A stretch of 64,000 bases of DNA from the NCBI GenBank assembly GCA_022985045.1, contig CM040971.1:27558209-27622208 (forward strand), given 5' to 3'. Position numbers and translations under genes: made by a program. Numbering within the stretch: the stretch's first letter is position 1; every line of letters begins with the position of its first letter. The notes under the pieces were generated by a model that saw nothing but the letters and a program-made list of their open reading frames with translations, did not search any database and was not told the DNA's origin. Shown here one piece after another: positions 34,190-45,640 of this stretch. The DNA is from Macadamia tetraphylla. Taxonomy: Eukaryota; Streptophyta; Magnoliopsida; Proteales; Proteaceae.

Positions 34190-34265
34190 ACTGCCTAGTA
34201 TAGTTGGTGAGTTGTGGTGTACAAAAATCCCTTGCTCACCTTGAGGTCTCAAGTTCAAACCACAT
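34190..34265 (+). repeat. tRNA-like module inside LTR E
   Basis: A-box-like TAGTATAGTTGG (34196-34207) and B-box-like GTTCAAACC (34253-34261; the usual CG is now CA), spaced 57 bp. Same module as in LTRs C and F. Confidence 0.6.
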
Positions 34266-34627
34266 GGATACTTTTTTTGGAGATGTTTTTGAAAGATTTT
34301 CTCTCTCCTACTCATCACTTAAAACAAGGAAAGTAAAATCGTGTAAGGGGGTTTGTGCGCAAGTTTGAAGAGAGAGAAAAAGAAGGAAATAAAGGAGAAA
34401 AAAAGGGAAAGAAAATAGGAAAAAAATCGTTGGAAATCCCACCTACCTTTTCTCTCTCTCTCTCTCTCTCCTCCACCTCACCACACAATCGACCTCAAGA
34501 GGCTGCCCACATTTGAAGAAAAGGGAAAAAAGAGAAAAAATAGGAAAAAAAAGGCAAGAAATAAAAATCGCCCTACTTTCTATTGTATCTCTCTCTTCCA
34601 ATCCCCAAACCGTTGCACTGTCTCTCC

Positions 34628-34645
34628 TATCCCCTATATAAGAGG
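34628..34645 (+). promoter_or_regulatory. TATA box of LTR E
   Basis: CCCCTATATAAGAGG is present here and as CCCCTATATAAGAGG in LTR F (about 41065), followed by a CT-rich leader and then 'tcttctaggttttta'. Likely RNA polymerase II start region for the element. Confidence 0.7.
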
Positions 34646-35721
34646 ATCGACCAAGCCCTAGGAGGTGTCCTCTCTTCCTCTCTTCTTCTAGGTTTTTATT
34701 TGTGCTCTATTTTTTTCTCTTTAGTTCTTTGTCTTAGTTTTTTATGCAAGCACTTTTGTAATTTTTTTTATTAATGCAAGTCTTTTATTTTAATTGATGC
34801 AAGCCTTTTATTTTATTGTTCAAGTTATTCAAAGGTGTAATAATTTTAATTTCTAGTTCTATGCTTAGTTCTAGGTGACAAGAACAAGTTGTGGAGCATG
34901 TCTTTCAAGTTCAATTTTTCTCTTCAGATTTGTCTTCTCTAGTACTAGCATTTTCAGATTTGGTTTATTCCAGATCTGGTTTTTAGTACTGGTAGTATTT
35001 CAAATCTCAATCAAGTTTTCATGTTCAAGTAAGTAGGCTTTTACAGTAGTCTTCTCACCCTCCTCTCATTCCCTCTTCTTACTGCCCTTTCATTCTTAAA
35101 TTAGGTTTAAAATTTTTTAGTTTTACATTATTGCTCTCCTTTTCCCCCAAGGTTCATGGCTAGATTATGCGTTGGCTTTGCCCCTCTCTAGCCATGGAAC
35201 CATCATTTTATTTTGATTATTTATATTGAATCCCTTCCCTAAAGGAAAGTAGAAAAGCCCTTGTAAGAGTACTCTCTGGTCAAGTAGGGAAGCTCATATT
35301 ATTTATGGTGCATCCCTCGGACTAAGTAGAGATACCTACTTGTGTGCCTCTCTCTAGTTTTTTCCCTTTTCATTTTATTTATTTACTTTTCAACGCTTTT
35401 ACTTTCAGTTATTTACTTTTTAATTGTGTGGTTTGAGTATTTAAATTCCTAGATGACGAATGGTTAGGGTTAGATGTGAATGGTTCATTTGTTCAATTTT
35501 TATTGCAATTTCAATTTCAATTTCCTTAGATGTGTTGGTTAGGACATTTTTAGATGCATTGTGTTAGGACGGTAGTTAGAAGTAGATCACCATAATCGAT
35601 CATTACACTTTCGTATTACTAAAAGAAGCTTAAAATAAAGTGGCTGCTCTCCTTGTGTTCAACCCGTTAGCTACACTGATCCGTACGCTTTGCGTTACTT
35701 TTTAAATCTCAAATAGGTTTT

Positions 35722-35739
35722 TGGCACCATTGCTGGGAA
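35722..35739 (+). other. Primer binding site (tRNA-Asp type), degenerate
   Basis: TGGCACCATTGCTGGGAA lies 6 bp after the 5' LTR. It matches the 3' end complement TGGCGCCGTTGCCGGGGA of plant tRNA-Asp with four changes, all G-to-A or C-to-T, at least three of them in CG or CNG context. Confidence 0.8.
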
Positions 35740-36059
35740 GACAGTTCCATGTTATTTTTTGCTTTCTTTTAGTAAATCGAGTGATTTGTTTTCTTTTTCT
35801 TCCATTTTTATTTCTTGAGAAGAACAACTTGCAATAAAAGTTATATCGGTGGAGGTCGTCAAGCCTCACAGTACAATAAAGACAGGTTTCGCCCTATTGC
35901 AGTACCTTAGGAATTGAGTTGAGCAACCTCGGATCCCTACCGGTAAGCTCATAAAAAGCTAAAAAAAATATTTTCCATTCTTATGTGCTTGTCTTATTCT
36001 AGTTGTGGGTAGTCTTTTGTTGCATGAGTGCTAGGTAGGTATGTAATACTGAGAATAGG

Positions 36060-37480
36060 TTGGAAAGAAGAAATCCAATAAGTAGTGACCCTATACATAT
36101 ACTCTCATCAATACCTTTCAATATGGGACACCAACAGTCAAACCCTCCACCTAAATCTCTAAAAGATAGGTTCTACCCTGCTAGAGCAGCCCAACCTTCC
36201 TACATAGTTCTACCACAAGCCCAGGGCAATAATTTTGAGCTCAAATCTCAGTACATCACGTTGCCCCACTTCAATGGGTTGCCCTCTGAGGGTGCATACC
36301 TATTCCTTAGGGAATTTAAGGAGGTTTATGTTCTGATTAAGGTCCAACAGTTGACTGATGATGCTGTAAAATTAAGGCTCATAACTTTTGCGCTCAAGGA
36401 CCAAGCTAAGAAATGGCTTTATGGTCTACCTACCAATTCCATTACACATGGGATGGGTTTACGATAACATTCCTGAAAAAGTTCTTTCCTTTGCATAAAA
36501 CCAATAAACCCAGGAGTGACATTCTTCAATTCAGGTAGAAACCTAGTGAGTCGTTCTCCAAATTTATAGAGAGATTTAAGGACCCCCTTCAAGAATTCCC
36601 TCACCATGGAATTGATACATGGCAACTTTGTCAAATTATTTATGAGGCTATTGATTATCAGACCAAGCAGTTGTTAAAGTCTATGTGCCCCAAAGGTTTT
36701 ACATCTTTTATAGATGAAGACAACGCTTAGAACTTTTTACTTGAATTGGCTAAGAAAACCAGAGAATGAGAGTTTACTCAAGAAATTGAGAGGACAAATG
36801 AGGGTTACCTTGTAGAAGGTGTTGTGGCCAAAGAGGCTCAACTTGAGAGTCTTATCAAGAGACTCGAAGCCATTCTATGCCTGTGTAGTTGGTGCCAATC
36901 TCCCACACATGTGATGGAGGAGTGCCCTAATATTTCTTGTGTGAATCGTTTGAATATAGGTCCTGAAAATGTGAATGCCATGTCCCAAAACAACCCTTAT
37001 AGTTAGACATATAATCCAGGATGGAGGAACCATCCTAACTTCTCTTGGAATAAAGCCAATAATCAAGTAGGTCCTAATTTTCAACCCTTAAGTCAATGGC
37101 AGTTTGTTCCCAACAAGCCAATCAAAGGAACATGCCCCCAATCAATAGAACAATTTTAGGATCCTAACTCAATCTGCTATTCCACCAACTCCTGTAAATC
37201 AACCTCCAGAATTCATGAAAGAAGGAGGTGGTGATTTGGCTAGGTTTCTTCTTTAGAGAAAAGCATGGAACTTCTCATAAGTACTTTCATGACAAGCCAA
37301 CATAACATGGAGAAACAAATCTCCCAACTTGCTAATGTTTTGCATGAAAGGGAGAAAGAGAAGATGCCTAGTCAGCCTGAACCAAATCCCATGAATTTGA
37401 ATATGAATCATCAACCAGTTCCAAATCAGTTGAATTCAATTCAAAAGAGTCCACAACAAGAGCCCTCCAACTAATGTAAT
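36060..37480 (+). pseudogene. Athila-like gag
   Basis: Open from 36060 to 36467 with NNFELKSQYITLPHFNGLPS, LREFKEVYVLIKV and LRLITFALKDQAKKWLYGLP. In shifted frames it continues with QEFPHHGIDTWQLCQIIYEA, DYQTKQLLKSMCP and a zinc-knuckle-like CSWCQSPTHVMEECP (36887-36931, CX2CX4HX4C). Later come QMEKQISQLANVL and a Pro/Gln/Asn-rich stretch up to 37474. This is the Athila gag order. At least four stops or frameshifts are present. Gag would form the RNA-packaging particle. Confidence 0.8.
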
Positions 37481-37689
37481 GATGTTTATGCTCTTAGGAG
37501 TGGCCGAGAGTACCAATAGAGCATTCCTAAATCTTCTCCACCTATTACTCCTGTTAACTCTCCTTCTGTTGAAGACACAAGTGTGCCTCCTGTTCCAGAT
37601 TCGTCTAATGAACCTAAACTAGCTAAAGATGATTTGGTTGAAGAAACCAAACATAATTCTTTGAAAAGAGCAATTCCCTAACAGTCCTT

Positions 37690-38992
37690 ATGTTCCACCT
37701 GTCCCCTTTCCTAATTGCTTGGTAAACAAAAAGAAGGCTGCTTCCATGGAAAAAAATTTAAAAGTCTTCAAAAAGGTAGAAGTGAACATCCCTCATTTGG
37801 ATGCCATATCCTAGATCCTCACCTATAAAGGTCCTAAAAGATTTGTGTACTCACAAACTATCACTAGTGTGCCCAAAAAGGCATTCTTGGCAGGCAACAT
37901 TAGTTCCATAATTACTTAGCCTATAACCACCAAGTATAAGGATCCAGGGAGCCTTACTTGACCTTCGTGCAAGTGTGAATCTTTTGCCTTACTATGTATA
38001 TAAGCAACTATGATTGGGAGAATCGAAAGTCACTGAAACTACTCTTCAATTGGCAGATAGATCTGTTAAGATTCCTAAAGGGATGGTTGAGGATGTCTTA
38101 CTTATTCCCTATTGATTTCATTGTTTTAGAAACTCAACTAGTTGCCAACATTTGGGACCAGATCCCAATTATTCTTGGTAGACCTTTCCTTACAACCAGC
38201 AATGCCATAATTAATTGTAGGAATAGTACCATGAAACTTTCTTTTGGCAATACTTCTGTGGATTTTAATGTCTTTAGGTTGGGTAAGCAACCAAATCCCT
38301 ATGAGAAGAAAGTTCATATGCTCCAAGAAATTCCATATTCCATTAAGACTTATTTTGATATTGATTTTGATTCTGAATTTCAAGAGTGTATAAAACAATT
38401 GGATGGATTTAATGAGGGAATTATGTTTGAGGTTTGGAGTCTCCAACCACCTATAGAACCCTTAGGACCCCTTTCCAATTCCATTCTCAAACCTTCCATA
38501 GTTGATCCCACTAAGCTAGATCTTAAGGAGTTTCCATCTAATTTGAGGTATGCTTTCCTAGGGCCTGACCAGACTCTTCCACTAATAAGTTATTCATATT
38601 TGACTTCTAGCCAGGAAGAGGAATTACTTAAAGTGTTAAAACACAATAAGGAAGCCCTAGGTTGGACCATAGCTAACATCAAAGGAATTAGCCCTTCCAT
38701 TGTTCAACATCATATTCACCCCATTGAGGGGTCCAAACCTTCAATGGAACCCCAAAGGAGAGATAACTCAGTGATGAAGGAAGCCATTCAAAAAGAAATT
38801 CTAAAGTGGATGAATAATGGGATCATTTATTATATTTTTTTTTACAGAGGAAAGCATTTTTACAATAGATCATTTGAGGCCCTCATGAAGAAATATGGAA
38901 CTACCCATAAGTTGAAGCCCTTCATTGAGTTGTCATCTTTTGCTCTAGAAGAGGTCATGGATCTCCATGAACCTCTTTATATAAATGACTAA
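37690..38992 (+). pseudogene. Athila-like protease and fused pol remnant (332 codons open at the end)
   Basis: The protease site reads DLRASVNLLPYYVYKQL at 37960 (usual DLGAS), followed after a shift by FIVLETQLVANIWDQIPIIL and GRPFLTTSNAIINCRNSTMK. The frame stays open from 37994 to 38992. It reaches the beginning of RT (IQKEILKWMNNGIIY, about 38790-38832), then jumps within a few codons to an integrase block (HFYNRSFEALMKKYGTTHK, about 38861-38915), then to an unplaced tail. RT, RNase H and most of integrase have been removed without breaking the frame. Inactive by loss of the active-site glycine and of all catalytic RT residues. Confidence 0.85.
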
Positions 38993-40205
38993 CTCTTTCC
39001 CAGGTATAACGCCCTTGCATTGTCTTTGCTTTTGATTTTTTTTCATGCATTGAGGACATTCCATGGCATAAGTGTGGGGGAGGGAAACTAATTTTTGCTT
39101 TTTCCATTTTGTTTTTTTTTTTTTTTTTTTTTTTTGTATTTAGCTAGCTAAGGATGAAGTTCTACTTTGGCTTTTGGCTAATGATCATACCATTCGGTTG
39201 CTTGATGTGTGAAAGTAATAATTTTGATTATGGTACCCATCTTGAACACATAAAAACCCTATTGAGAAGAAAGAAACAAGCTTATGTCTTGAGATGGGAC
39301 TCTCTTTTGAAAAATAAGAAACCCTTGTTTTACGGTGTTGGACCATATGTAAGTCTGTGGGTTTCTTGTACTCTTGATTTGGAGTTGAGACTTTTTAAAT
39401 TTGGCATGTGTTGACAAATACACAATTTTCAATGAAGTGTGGAAAGTGATATAAATGAAATATAAGAGTTGATTTCCTTAGAACTAGACAGGGCATTGCG
39501 CCTCAAGAAACATGATGTCTTGATCGAAATTCCTAGGGAGGAAACTTTTGAAAGAACTCTAGCATCATTGTCTATGTGGGCATATGCAAAAGCGAAACTA
39601 CATAGTAACTTAGGTGTCTGGTGTTTGCTCCACCACGTCATTCAGGCCAACAGTAGTGGAGTAGGATAGAGTTTATTATTAAAAAAAAAAAAACAGAGAA
39701 AGAAAATAGCACAGTAGGAAAGTATGTGTAAATGTCATCAATACCTTGGTAACATATTTGGTAAAAAACACTCCAACACCTTAGTCCTTGGTTCTCTATC
39801 ACTTCACAAGTGGTTTTGCCTTAAGATAAGGATGTTTGGAAGAGACAATATGAGTTCCAAATTAAAGAAATATGCCTGTGCTTGAAATCGATATGGGGTA
39901 ATAAAAATTCAAGTGTGGAGGTCCCTAGATCAAGTGTAAGAGGAATTATCTTTGCTTCGGATGGATATGGCCATTACCTTAAGCCAAGGTTGGGATTTAT
40001 TTTTTTTCTGAATTTTGGGTGCATATTCACCGCAAACACCCACAAGACACAACTCGTCCACTAGGGGTGACCTACGGGTTTGAAGGCTTGTTGCATATGC
40101 TAAGTGCAACCGTGATTCCTACGAAAGTGAGTTAGGTTTTTTGTTTTTATTCTTTTTCTTTTTGTTTTGCTCGAGGACTAGCAAAGTCTAAGTGTGGGGG
40201 AATTC
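38993..40205 (+). other. Athila-like 3' untranslated region with two polypurine-type tracts
   Basis: Soon after pol a 'gcataagtgtgggggaggg' tract (39066) occurs, then a poly-T run at 39110-39135, then about 1 kb without a recognisable domain, and the true tract 'agtgtgggggaattc' (40191-40205) at the LTR. Frames of 60-86 aa here (39154-39414 and others) resemble nothing I know; an env-like ORF, found in some Athila elements, is not visible. Confidence 0.7.
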
Positions 40206-42168
40206 TTATGAGCACATTTATGTGTGAAATCTAGGGTATAAAAGCATGCGTTTTACATTTTTAGAATATAGCTACCTTGGGTTTTACTCTTTTTTGTAGG
40301 TTTTGTATTTTAAAGGCCTTAAGGACTATCGGTACCATATCTCCAATTTAAATGTAAAGAGGTCCTGTTTATTTTCATGGTTGAGAAGAGGATGACATTC
40401 TGAGCAAGATGGACGTGTTGCATTAAAAGTATGCATCCATTTGGTCATCCATACAAGTGATTATTCTTTTTGGGTCAGAAAAAGAATAATGGATCAAAAT
40501 TGAACCAAGATGTAGAACCAACCCGTTTGCAGTTATCCTAGGTGTATAAGGAATATTCAAATGCCAATAAGGATCAATGGAGCCCCCCTTGAGTGATTAA
40601 AGATTCTTTTTTGGTAACAATAACTACCTAACGTAGTTGGTGAGTTGTGGAGTGCAAAAATCCCTGCTCACCAGGAGGTCTCAAGTTCGAACCTCATGGT
40701 TGCTATTTTTTGGAAGATTTTCTCTCTCCTACTCATCACTTAAAGCAAGGAAAGTAGAAATCGTGTAAGGGGGTTTGTGCACAAGTTTGAAGAGAGAGAA
40801 AAAGAAAGAAATAAAAGGAGAAAAAAATAAAAATAAAAGGAAATAAAATAAGAAAAAAAATCATTGGAAATCCCTCCTACCTTTTCTCTCCTCTCTCTCT
40901 CTCTCCTCCACCTCACCACACGATTGACCTCAAGAGGCTGTCCACGTTTGAAGAAAAGAAAAAAAAAAAAAAAGGAAAAAAGGCAAGAAATAAAAATCGC
41001 CCCTACTTCCTATTTTATCTCTCTCTTCCCCAATCCCCCAAACCATTGCACTCTCTCTCCTATCCCCTATATAAGAGGATCAACCAAGCCTTAGAAGGGT
41101 ATACCTCTCTTCCTCTCTTCTTCTAGGTTTTTAGTTGTGCTCTCTTTTTACTCTTTAGTTCTTTGTCTTAGTATCTTATGCAAGCAGTTTCGTAATTTTT
41201 TTTTTTTTTAATGCAAGTCTTTTATTTTGATTAATGCAAGCCTTTTATTTTATTGTTTAAGTTATTCAAAGGTGTAATAATTTTAATTTCTAGTTCTAGG
41301 CTTAGTTCTAGGTGACAAGAACAAGTTGTGGAGCATGTCTTTCAAGTTCAGTTTTTCTCTTCAGATTTGCCTTCTCTAGTACTAGCAATTTCAGATTTGG
41401 TTAATTCCATATCTGGTTTTTAGTACTGACAGTATTTCAATTCTCAATCAAGTTTTCAAGTTCAAGTGTTGAAGTTCAAGTAAGTAGGCTTCTACAGTAG
41501 TCTTTCACCCTCCTCTCATTCCCTCTTCTTACTACCCTTTCATTCTTAAATTAGGCTTCAAATTTTTCAGTTTTACATTATTGCTCTCCCTTTCCCCCAA
41601 GGTTCATGGCCAGATTATGCATTGGCTTTGTCCCTCTCAAGCCATGGAACCATCCTTTTATTTTGATTATTTATATTTAACCCCTTCCTCTAAAGGCAAG
41701 TAGAAAACCCTTGTAAGAGTACTCTCTAGTCAAATAGGGAAGCTCATATTATTTATGGTGCATCCCTCGGACTAAGTAGAGATATCTACTTGTGTGCCTC
41801 TCTCTAGTTTTTTTCCCCTTTTATTTTATTTATTTACTTTTCAGAACCTTTACTTTCAGTTATTTGCTTTTTAATTGCGTGGTTTAAGTATTTAAATTCC
41901 TAGATGATGAATGGTTAGGGTTAGATGTGAATGGTTAGGTCATTCAATTTTTATTGCAATTTTTCAATTCCAATTTCCTTAGATGTGTTGATTAGGACAT
42001 TTTTAGATGCATTGTGTTAGGATGGTAGTTAGAAGTAGATCACCATAATCAATTGTTACACTTTTGCATTACTAAAAGAAACTTAAAATAAAGTGGCTAC
42101 TTTCCTTGTGTTTGACCCGTTAGCTACACTGATATGTACTCTTGTGGTTACTTTTTAAATCTCAAACA
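40206..42168 (+). mobile_element. Athila-like 3' LTR (LTR F)
   Basis: It starts TTATGAGCACATTTATG (first G now T) and ends ...AAATCTCAAACA. Same modules as LTR E: tRNA-like block, CT-rich block, TATA box near 41065, 'ggttcatggc' section and end. Followed by target duplication TTCAC. Confidence 0.9.
40622..40697 (+). repeat. tRNA-like module inside LTR F
   Basis: A-box-like TAACGTAGTTGG (40629-40640), B-box-like GTTCGAACC (40685-40693), spaced 56 bp, with 'ggaggtctcaa' before the B box. Matches the modules in LTRs C and E. Confidence 0.65.
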
Positions 42169-42173
42169 TTCAC

Positions 42174-42640
42174 TAAAGAGACATTGGCCCATAGTGAACA
42201 GGAGGAAAGAACGAGTCACCTGCGCAATGTTACTAAGATTCACCCCCAAGCCGATCCTCCACCAACGAGCACTGATCTCACCTAGACAGATATGTTTCTA
42301 ATCATCCTCGATATCTATACATCATGGCCTCGGGAAGGGTCAAGGGCCTCCCCCCAAATGGTATGCCTGTCAAGGCATTAAAACACAAGGGCATGATGGT
42401 AATCTCACCTGTCGAAAAATGGAAGGAGTGAGTACTAGGCCACCACCGCTCAATCAGGGCCCCTGCCAATGCCAGACTAAACTTTGTGGTCTCCAACGAG
42501 GCCAATCGGCTCAGGTAAGATGAATTAACAAGCCTCTTAACTCTGTAAGAAAGCACTTCGTACCAATCCCAGGCCGAAGTTGGGTGACCATATCTGGCCA
42601 AAGTAGGTGGTACTCCCTCATTGAACCTCTAAAAAAATGA
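42174..42640 (-). pseudogene. Antisense PMD-type ORF, N-terminal part (copy B)
   Basis: The reverse strand is open at 42302-42601 with LSRLASLETTKFSLALAGAL, ERWWPSTHSFHFSTGEITIM and PLCFNALTGIPFGGRPL. This is the core of the plant mobile domain: AL-ERW-P-THTFH, GE-TITL, then LTGLP--G-P. The frame continues toward 42174 with QVTRSFLLFTMGQ and resumes at 33772. PMD proteins are often found in plant retroelements and in MAIN-type nuclear proteins; the role in this element is unknown. Antisense orientation within a Tat-like element is the notable point. Confidence 0.7.
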
Positions 42641-43504
42641 TGAATAAATTGGAAAATACCAAGACAATGGAAAAAATAAATAAAATGCAAAACTCACCCA
42701 TATACCCCATATGGAGTTGCATATGTGATCCCGAGTCCTATGTAGTGTCCGTCCGGTGTACTAGTCTACGGGACTCTCATCGCCCTGAGAAGAAGTACCG
42801 CAACTCTCTGCACCATCGAGCCGGATTCCTCCGCGAGTTCTTCTCTTTTTTCTCTCAATCATATTTTTCAAAATTATAACCCCAAAAGTTTCATAATTTA
42901 CAAAAAAGGCCTAAAAAGAGTTCAAATTCTCCAATTGGATCCTTCCTTAAGAACTTTGAGATCTTCAAGAGAAGGATGAATAACTTCAAAAAAAACTTGA
43001 AGATCTTCGAAAAAAATTTGAAGAAACCCGACAAAATGCGAAGAACTTCAAATCTTCAAGAAAAGTAAAAAACCCGAGCTCACCCACTCACAAATAGTTC
43101 CCAACTTAGAAAAATCGGAATAGGAAACGAGCAAGAGGGGGGGACCATTTTAGGGTTTAAAAATTTGTTTTCCAAAAAAAAAATTGAGATTCCAATTCCA
43201 AGGTGCAACTTGAAGATTCTTGCCACAAAACACAAAACCCAAGTCAAATCTTCATGTGGTAGATAAAGTTATATCACATGTATGTGAAAGATGAAAATCA
43301 AATTCAAGAGGGAGGTGAAATTTGAAATAAATTCACCATACTTATGGGAAACAAGAAAAATCAAATTCAAATGGTAAGTAAAAGTTTATGTGGTAGATAA
43401 AAGTTACATCACATGGAGGAAAAGAAAGAAAATCCAAATTCAAGATTCTAGTCCAATGGTATTCTTATTCAAAGGACAAGAGAAAAGTCAAGAAAAGAAA
43501 AAAA
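42641..43504 (+). other. Tat-like copy B, 3' internal non-coding region
   Basis: It includes a short palindrome-rich part ('gaagatcttcgaa' words, 42950-43060) like those in the LTR leader, then an A-rich part (43150-43500) similar to 3420-3660 of copy A. No coding signal on the plus strand. Confidence 0.6.
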
Positions 43505-43507
43505 AAA

Positions 43508-43780
43508 TTCATTGACCCGACCCCAGGTGGCTCAATTTCATTGACTCGGGCCCAGGTGGCCAAATTTCATTAACTCAGCCCCAGGTGGCCCAATTTCATT
43601 GAACCGCCTCGGTGGCCCAATTTCATTGACCCGGCCCTAGGTGGCCCAATTTCATTGATTCGGCCCCAGGTGGGCCATTTTCGTTGAACAGGCCCCAGGT
43701 GGCCCAATTTCATTAACCCCGCCCCAGGTGGCCCATCTCTTTGAATCGGCCCCAGGTGGCCTGATCTCATTGGTCATTTC
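43508..43780 (+). repeat. 29-bp tandem array, about 9 copies
   Basis: The core 'ggccccaggtggcccaattt' with 'cattgac' recurs; the word AGGTGG falls at about 43525, 43554, 43583, 43610, 43639, 43668, 43697, 43726 and 43754. It occupies the place where copy A has 41-bp and 156-bp arrays of different sequence. Confidence 0.85.
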
Positions 43781-44371
43781 CATAGCTTGGCACAAGGAAG
43801 CCCAGTCTGGGAAAGTTAAGAATCAAGTACTAACATCTTTTGCAGGATTGAAAGAGCAGCGAATTTCTTTCCGACAATTGACGCCCGGGTAAGATCCTAA
43901 ACTTTAGAGTAGTTAAGAGATATTATCTATTGCATCTTCAACACTGTCATTAGTGAGCAAGATGACAGTAGTACATGCTCCGGGTGACAAAATGTGGTTG
44001 TTCTTTTCTTTGCCCTTTGGCTGTTGGCATAGGCCTTGGCCAAAGAGGGGCATTCTATAGACACCCAATTTTGTCGCCCTCCCTTGGCTATGATGACTTA
44101 CGGATCGTGGAAGCAACCTCTCGCTTCCGATTAACAAAGATGACAGTTGATTAAGGCAACCCAACCTATAAACATTTCATACCCACCCAAGAATCCAGAA
44201 ATCCCGTGAGAAAGAAAAGAAGGGTCCAATTATGACTTTTGATATACGAAGGAATCTGGTCAGAAATGACCATATGGATGGATAGTACTCGGAATCACAA
44301 TTCCAACGATATATGGTACGTCAAAATCGAACTGTCAGATCTCCTATAATCATCCCCAAAAATCACACCCC

Positions 44372-44770
44372 TTGCGCACACCTATTGCCATACACGGCCC
44401 TATGGGCTTCCGCTGCCTCCGTGTGCCCCCGTGCGACCCTGATGCCCTGCGTCCCTCGTTGCCCTCATGCACCCTCGCTGCCTCACGTGCGTCCCTGCTG
44501 CCTTACGCCCCTTGCTTCCCCCTGCACACCCCCGCTGCCTCGTGCACATCCCCGCGTGCCCCAAATGCCTCGCGCACGCACCTGCTGCCCTGTGCCCCAC
44601 TGCCATGCGCATGCCCTTGTGCTCCCTTACTGCCTCGCATGCACCCCTTGTGTGCCCTGCTACCTTGGGTGACCTCGCTACCTTATATGCATGGCCACTG
44701 CCTTGAGCATGCCCCGTTGGCTTGCGTGTGCCTCCCCTTGCCTTGCATACCCCTGCCCAGCCCCGATGTT
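44372..44770 (+). repeat. CTGCC/TGCCCC-rich degenerate repeat in LTR
   Basis: Words such as 'gctgcctcacgtgcg', 'cctgctgccctgtgcccc' recur at ~25-40 bp spacing. Extreme C bias on the plus strand. The 160-aa and 119-aa frames here are artefacts of this composition. Confidence 0.7.
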
Positions 44771-45035
44771 TTCACTGGAACATTCACTCCGATTACCAGT
44801 TTGGTGAAGGGATTCCCTCTTCACCCACTTGGACACTCTTCATTGCTCCGCTAGCGTACCCTACACCATGACCTCCCATTGGCCTAAAAAGAATCTCTTC
44901 ACTCCATTGGCCCCAAAATTTACCTAGTCATCCCATTGGCCCAAAATCTCACTTTGTGACCCCATTGGTTTAAAAAGTCACTTTTTAACCCCATTGGCTA
45001 AGAAATTCCTCTTTCCTCCTCATTGGTCCAAAAAT

Positions 45036-45049
45036 TCTATAAATACCCC
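45036..45049 (+). promoter_or_regulatory. TATA box of Tat-like LTR (copy B)
   Basis: TCTATAAATACCCC corresponds to the copy A site at 6105, followed by the same 'ctctcctcccctcccc' leader. Confidence 0.75.
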
Positions 45050-45369
45050 CTCCCTTTGGTTTTTCACACTCAAGTCTCCTAGTGAGCACCCTTTGTAGAG
45101 AAGCTTTGCCCTCTCTCCTCCCCTCCCCCTTAAGGTTCTTCAAGTCTTCAGAGAGATCTTTATAAGATCCGAAGTGTTCTTTGGGCCTTCGAAGCTCTTC
45201 AATCCTTTGCTTTTTTGATTGAGTATTTGGTGTAGGAAAAGCTTTACCTTAGTCTCCTCCCTTTTAAAGTTCTTCAAGCCTTTAAAGAGATCTTCATAAG
45301 ATCCGAAGTGTTCTTCGGATCTTCGAAGTGTTCTTTGGGCCTTCGAAGTTCTTCAACCATTTAGGTTTT

Positions 45370-45640
45370 AGCCTATTCCTAGCGGAAGCTCTGTCAGAGT
45401 GCCACCTCAGCCTCGCCCTCCCATAGGCTATCCCTAACGGAAGCTCTATTAAAGTGCCACCTCAGCCTAGTTCTCCCATAGTCTATCCCCAGCGGAAGCT
45501 CTTCCGAGTGCCACCTCAGTAAAAATTTAGAAGTAGCCCATCCCTAGTTGAAGCTCTACTGGAGTGCGACCTCAGCCAAAATTAGGAAGTAGCCTATCCC
45601 TAGCGGAAGCTTTACCGAATTGACACCTCAGTCTAAGCCC
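45370..45640 (+). repeat. Leader repeat 'GGAAGCTCT...GTGCCACCTCAG', about 5 units
   Basis: Each ~55-bp unit has 'agcggaagctct' then 'gagtgccacctcag'. Same array as copy A at 6518-6790. Immediately upstream are palindromic 'gatcttcgaag' words repeated at 45160-45350. Confidence 0.8.

Larger units (their letters stand above)
33773..35715 (+). mobile_element. Athila-like 5' LTR (LTR E)
   Basis: It starts TGATGAGCATATATATG and ends ...AAATCTCAAATA (usual end AAACA, one transition). It has a tRNA-like module at 34190-34265, a CT-rich block near 34450, and a 'cctatataagaggatc' TATA box at about 34631. It aligns with LTR F throughout. Confidence 0.9.
33773..42168 (+). mobile_element. Athila-like Ty3/gypsy element, complete ends, internally deleted (8.4 kb)
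   Basis: It has two LTRs of 1943 and 1963 bp, a primer binding site, gag, protease, a truncated pol and a polypurine tract. Flanking 5-mers are GTCAC (33768-33772) and TTCAC (42169-42173), a target duplication with one mismatch. Removing the element restores an open PMD frame on the reverse strand. RT, RNase H and most of integrase are missing, so it is non-autonomous. Differences between the LTRs are numerous, so the insertion is old. Confidence 0.9.

Noticed and set aside
36060..38992. Possibility of a functional Athila-like gag-pol
   Set aside because: Several stops and shifts, no RT catalytic region and a mutated protease site.
43500..43790. CRISPR-like regular repeats
   Set aside because: Units are directly adjacent, without unique spacers, in plant nuclear DNA; this is an ordinary tandem array.
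44313..44854. 119- and 160-aa Pro/Ala/Cys-rich open frames
   Set aside because: Same kind of C-rich repeat in the copy B LTR; no domain and no conservation with copy A.
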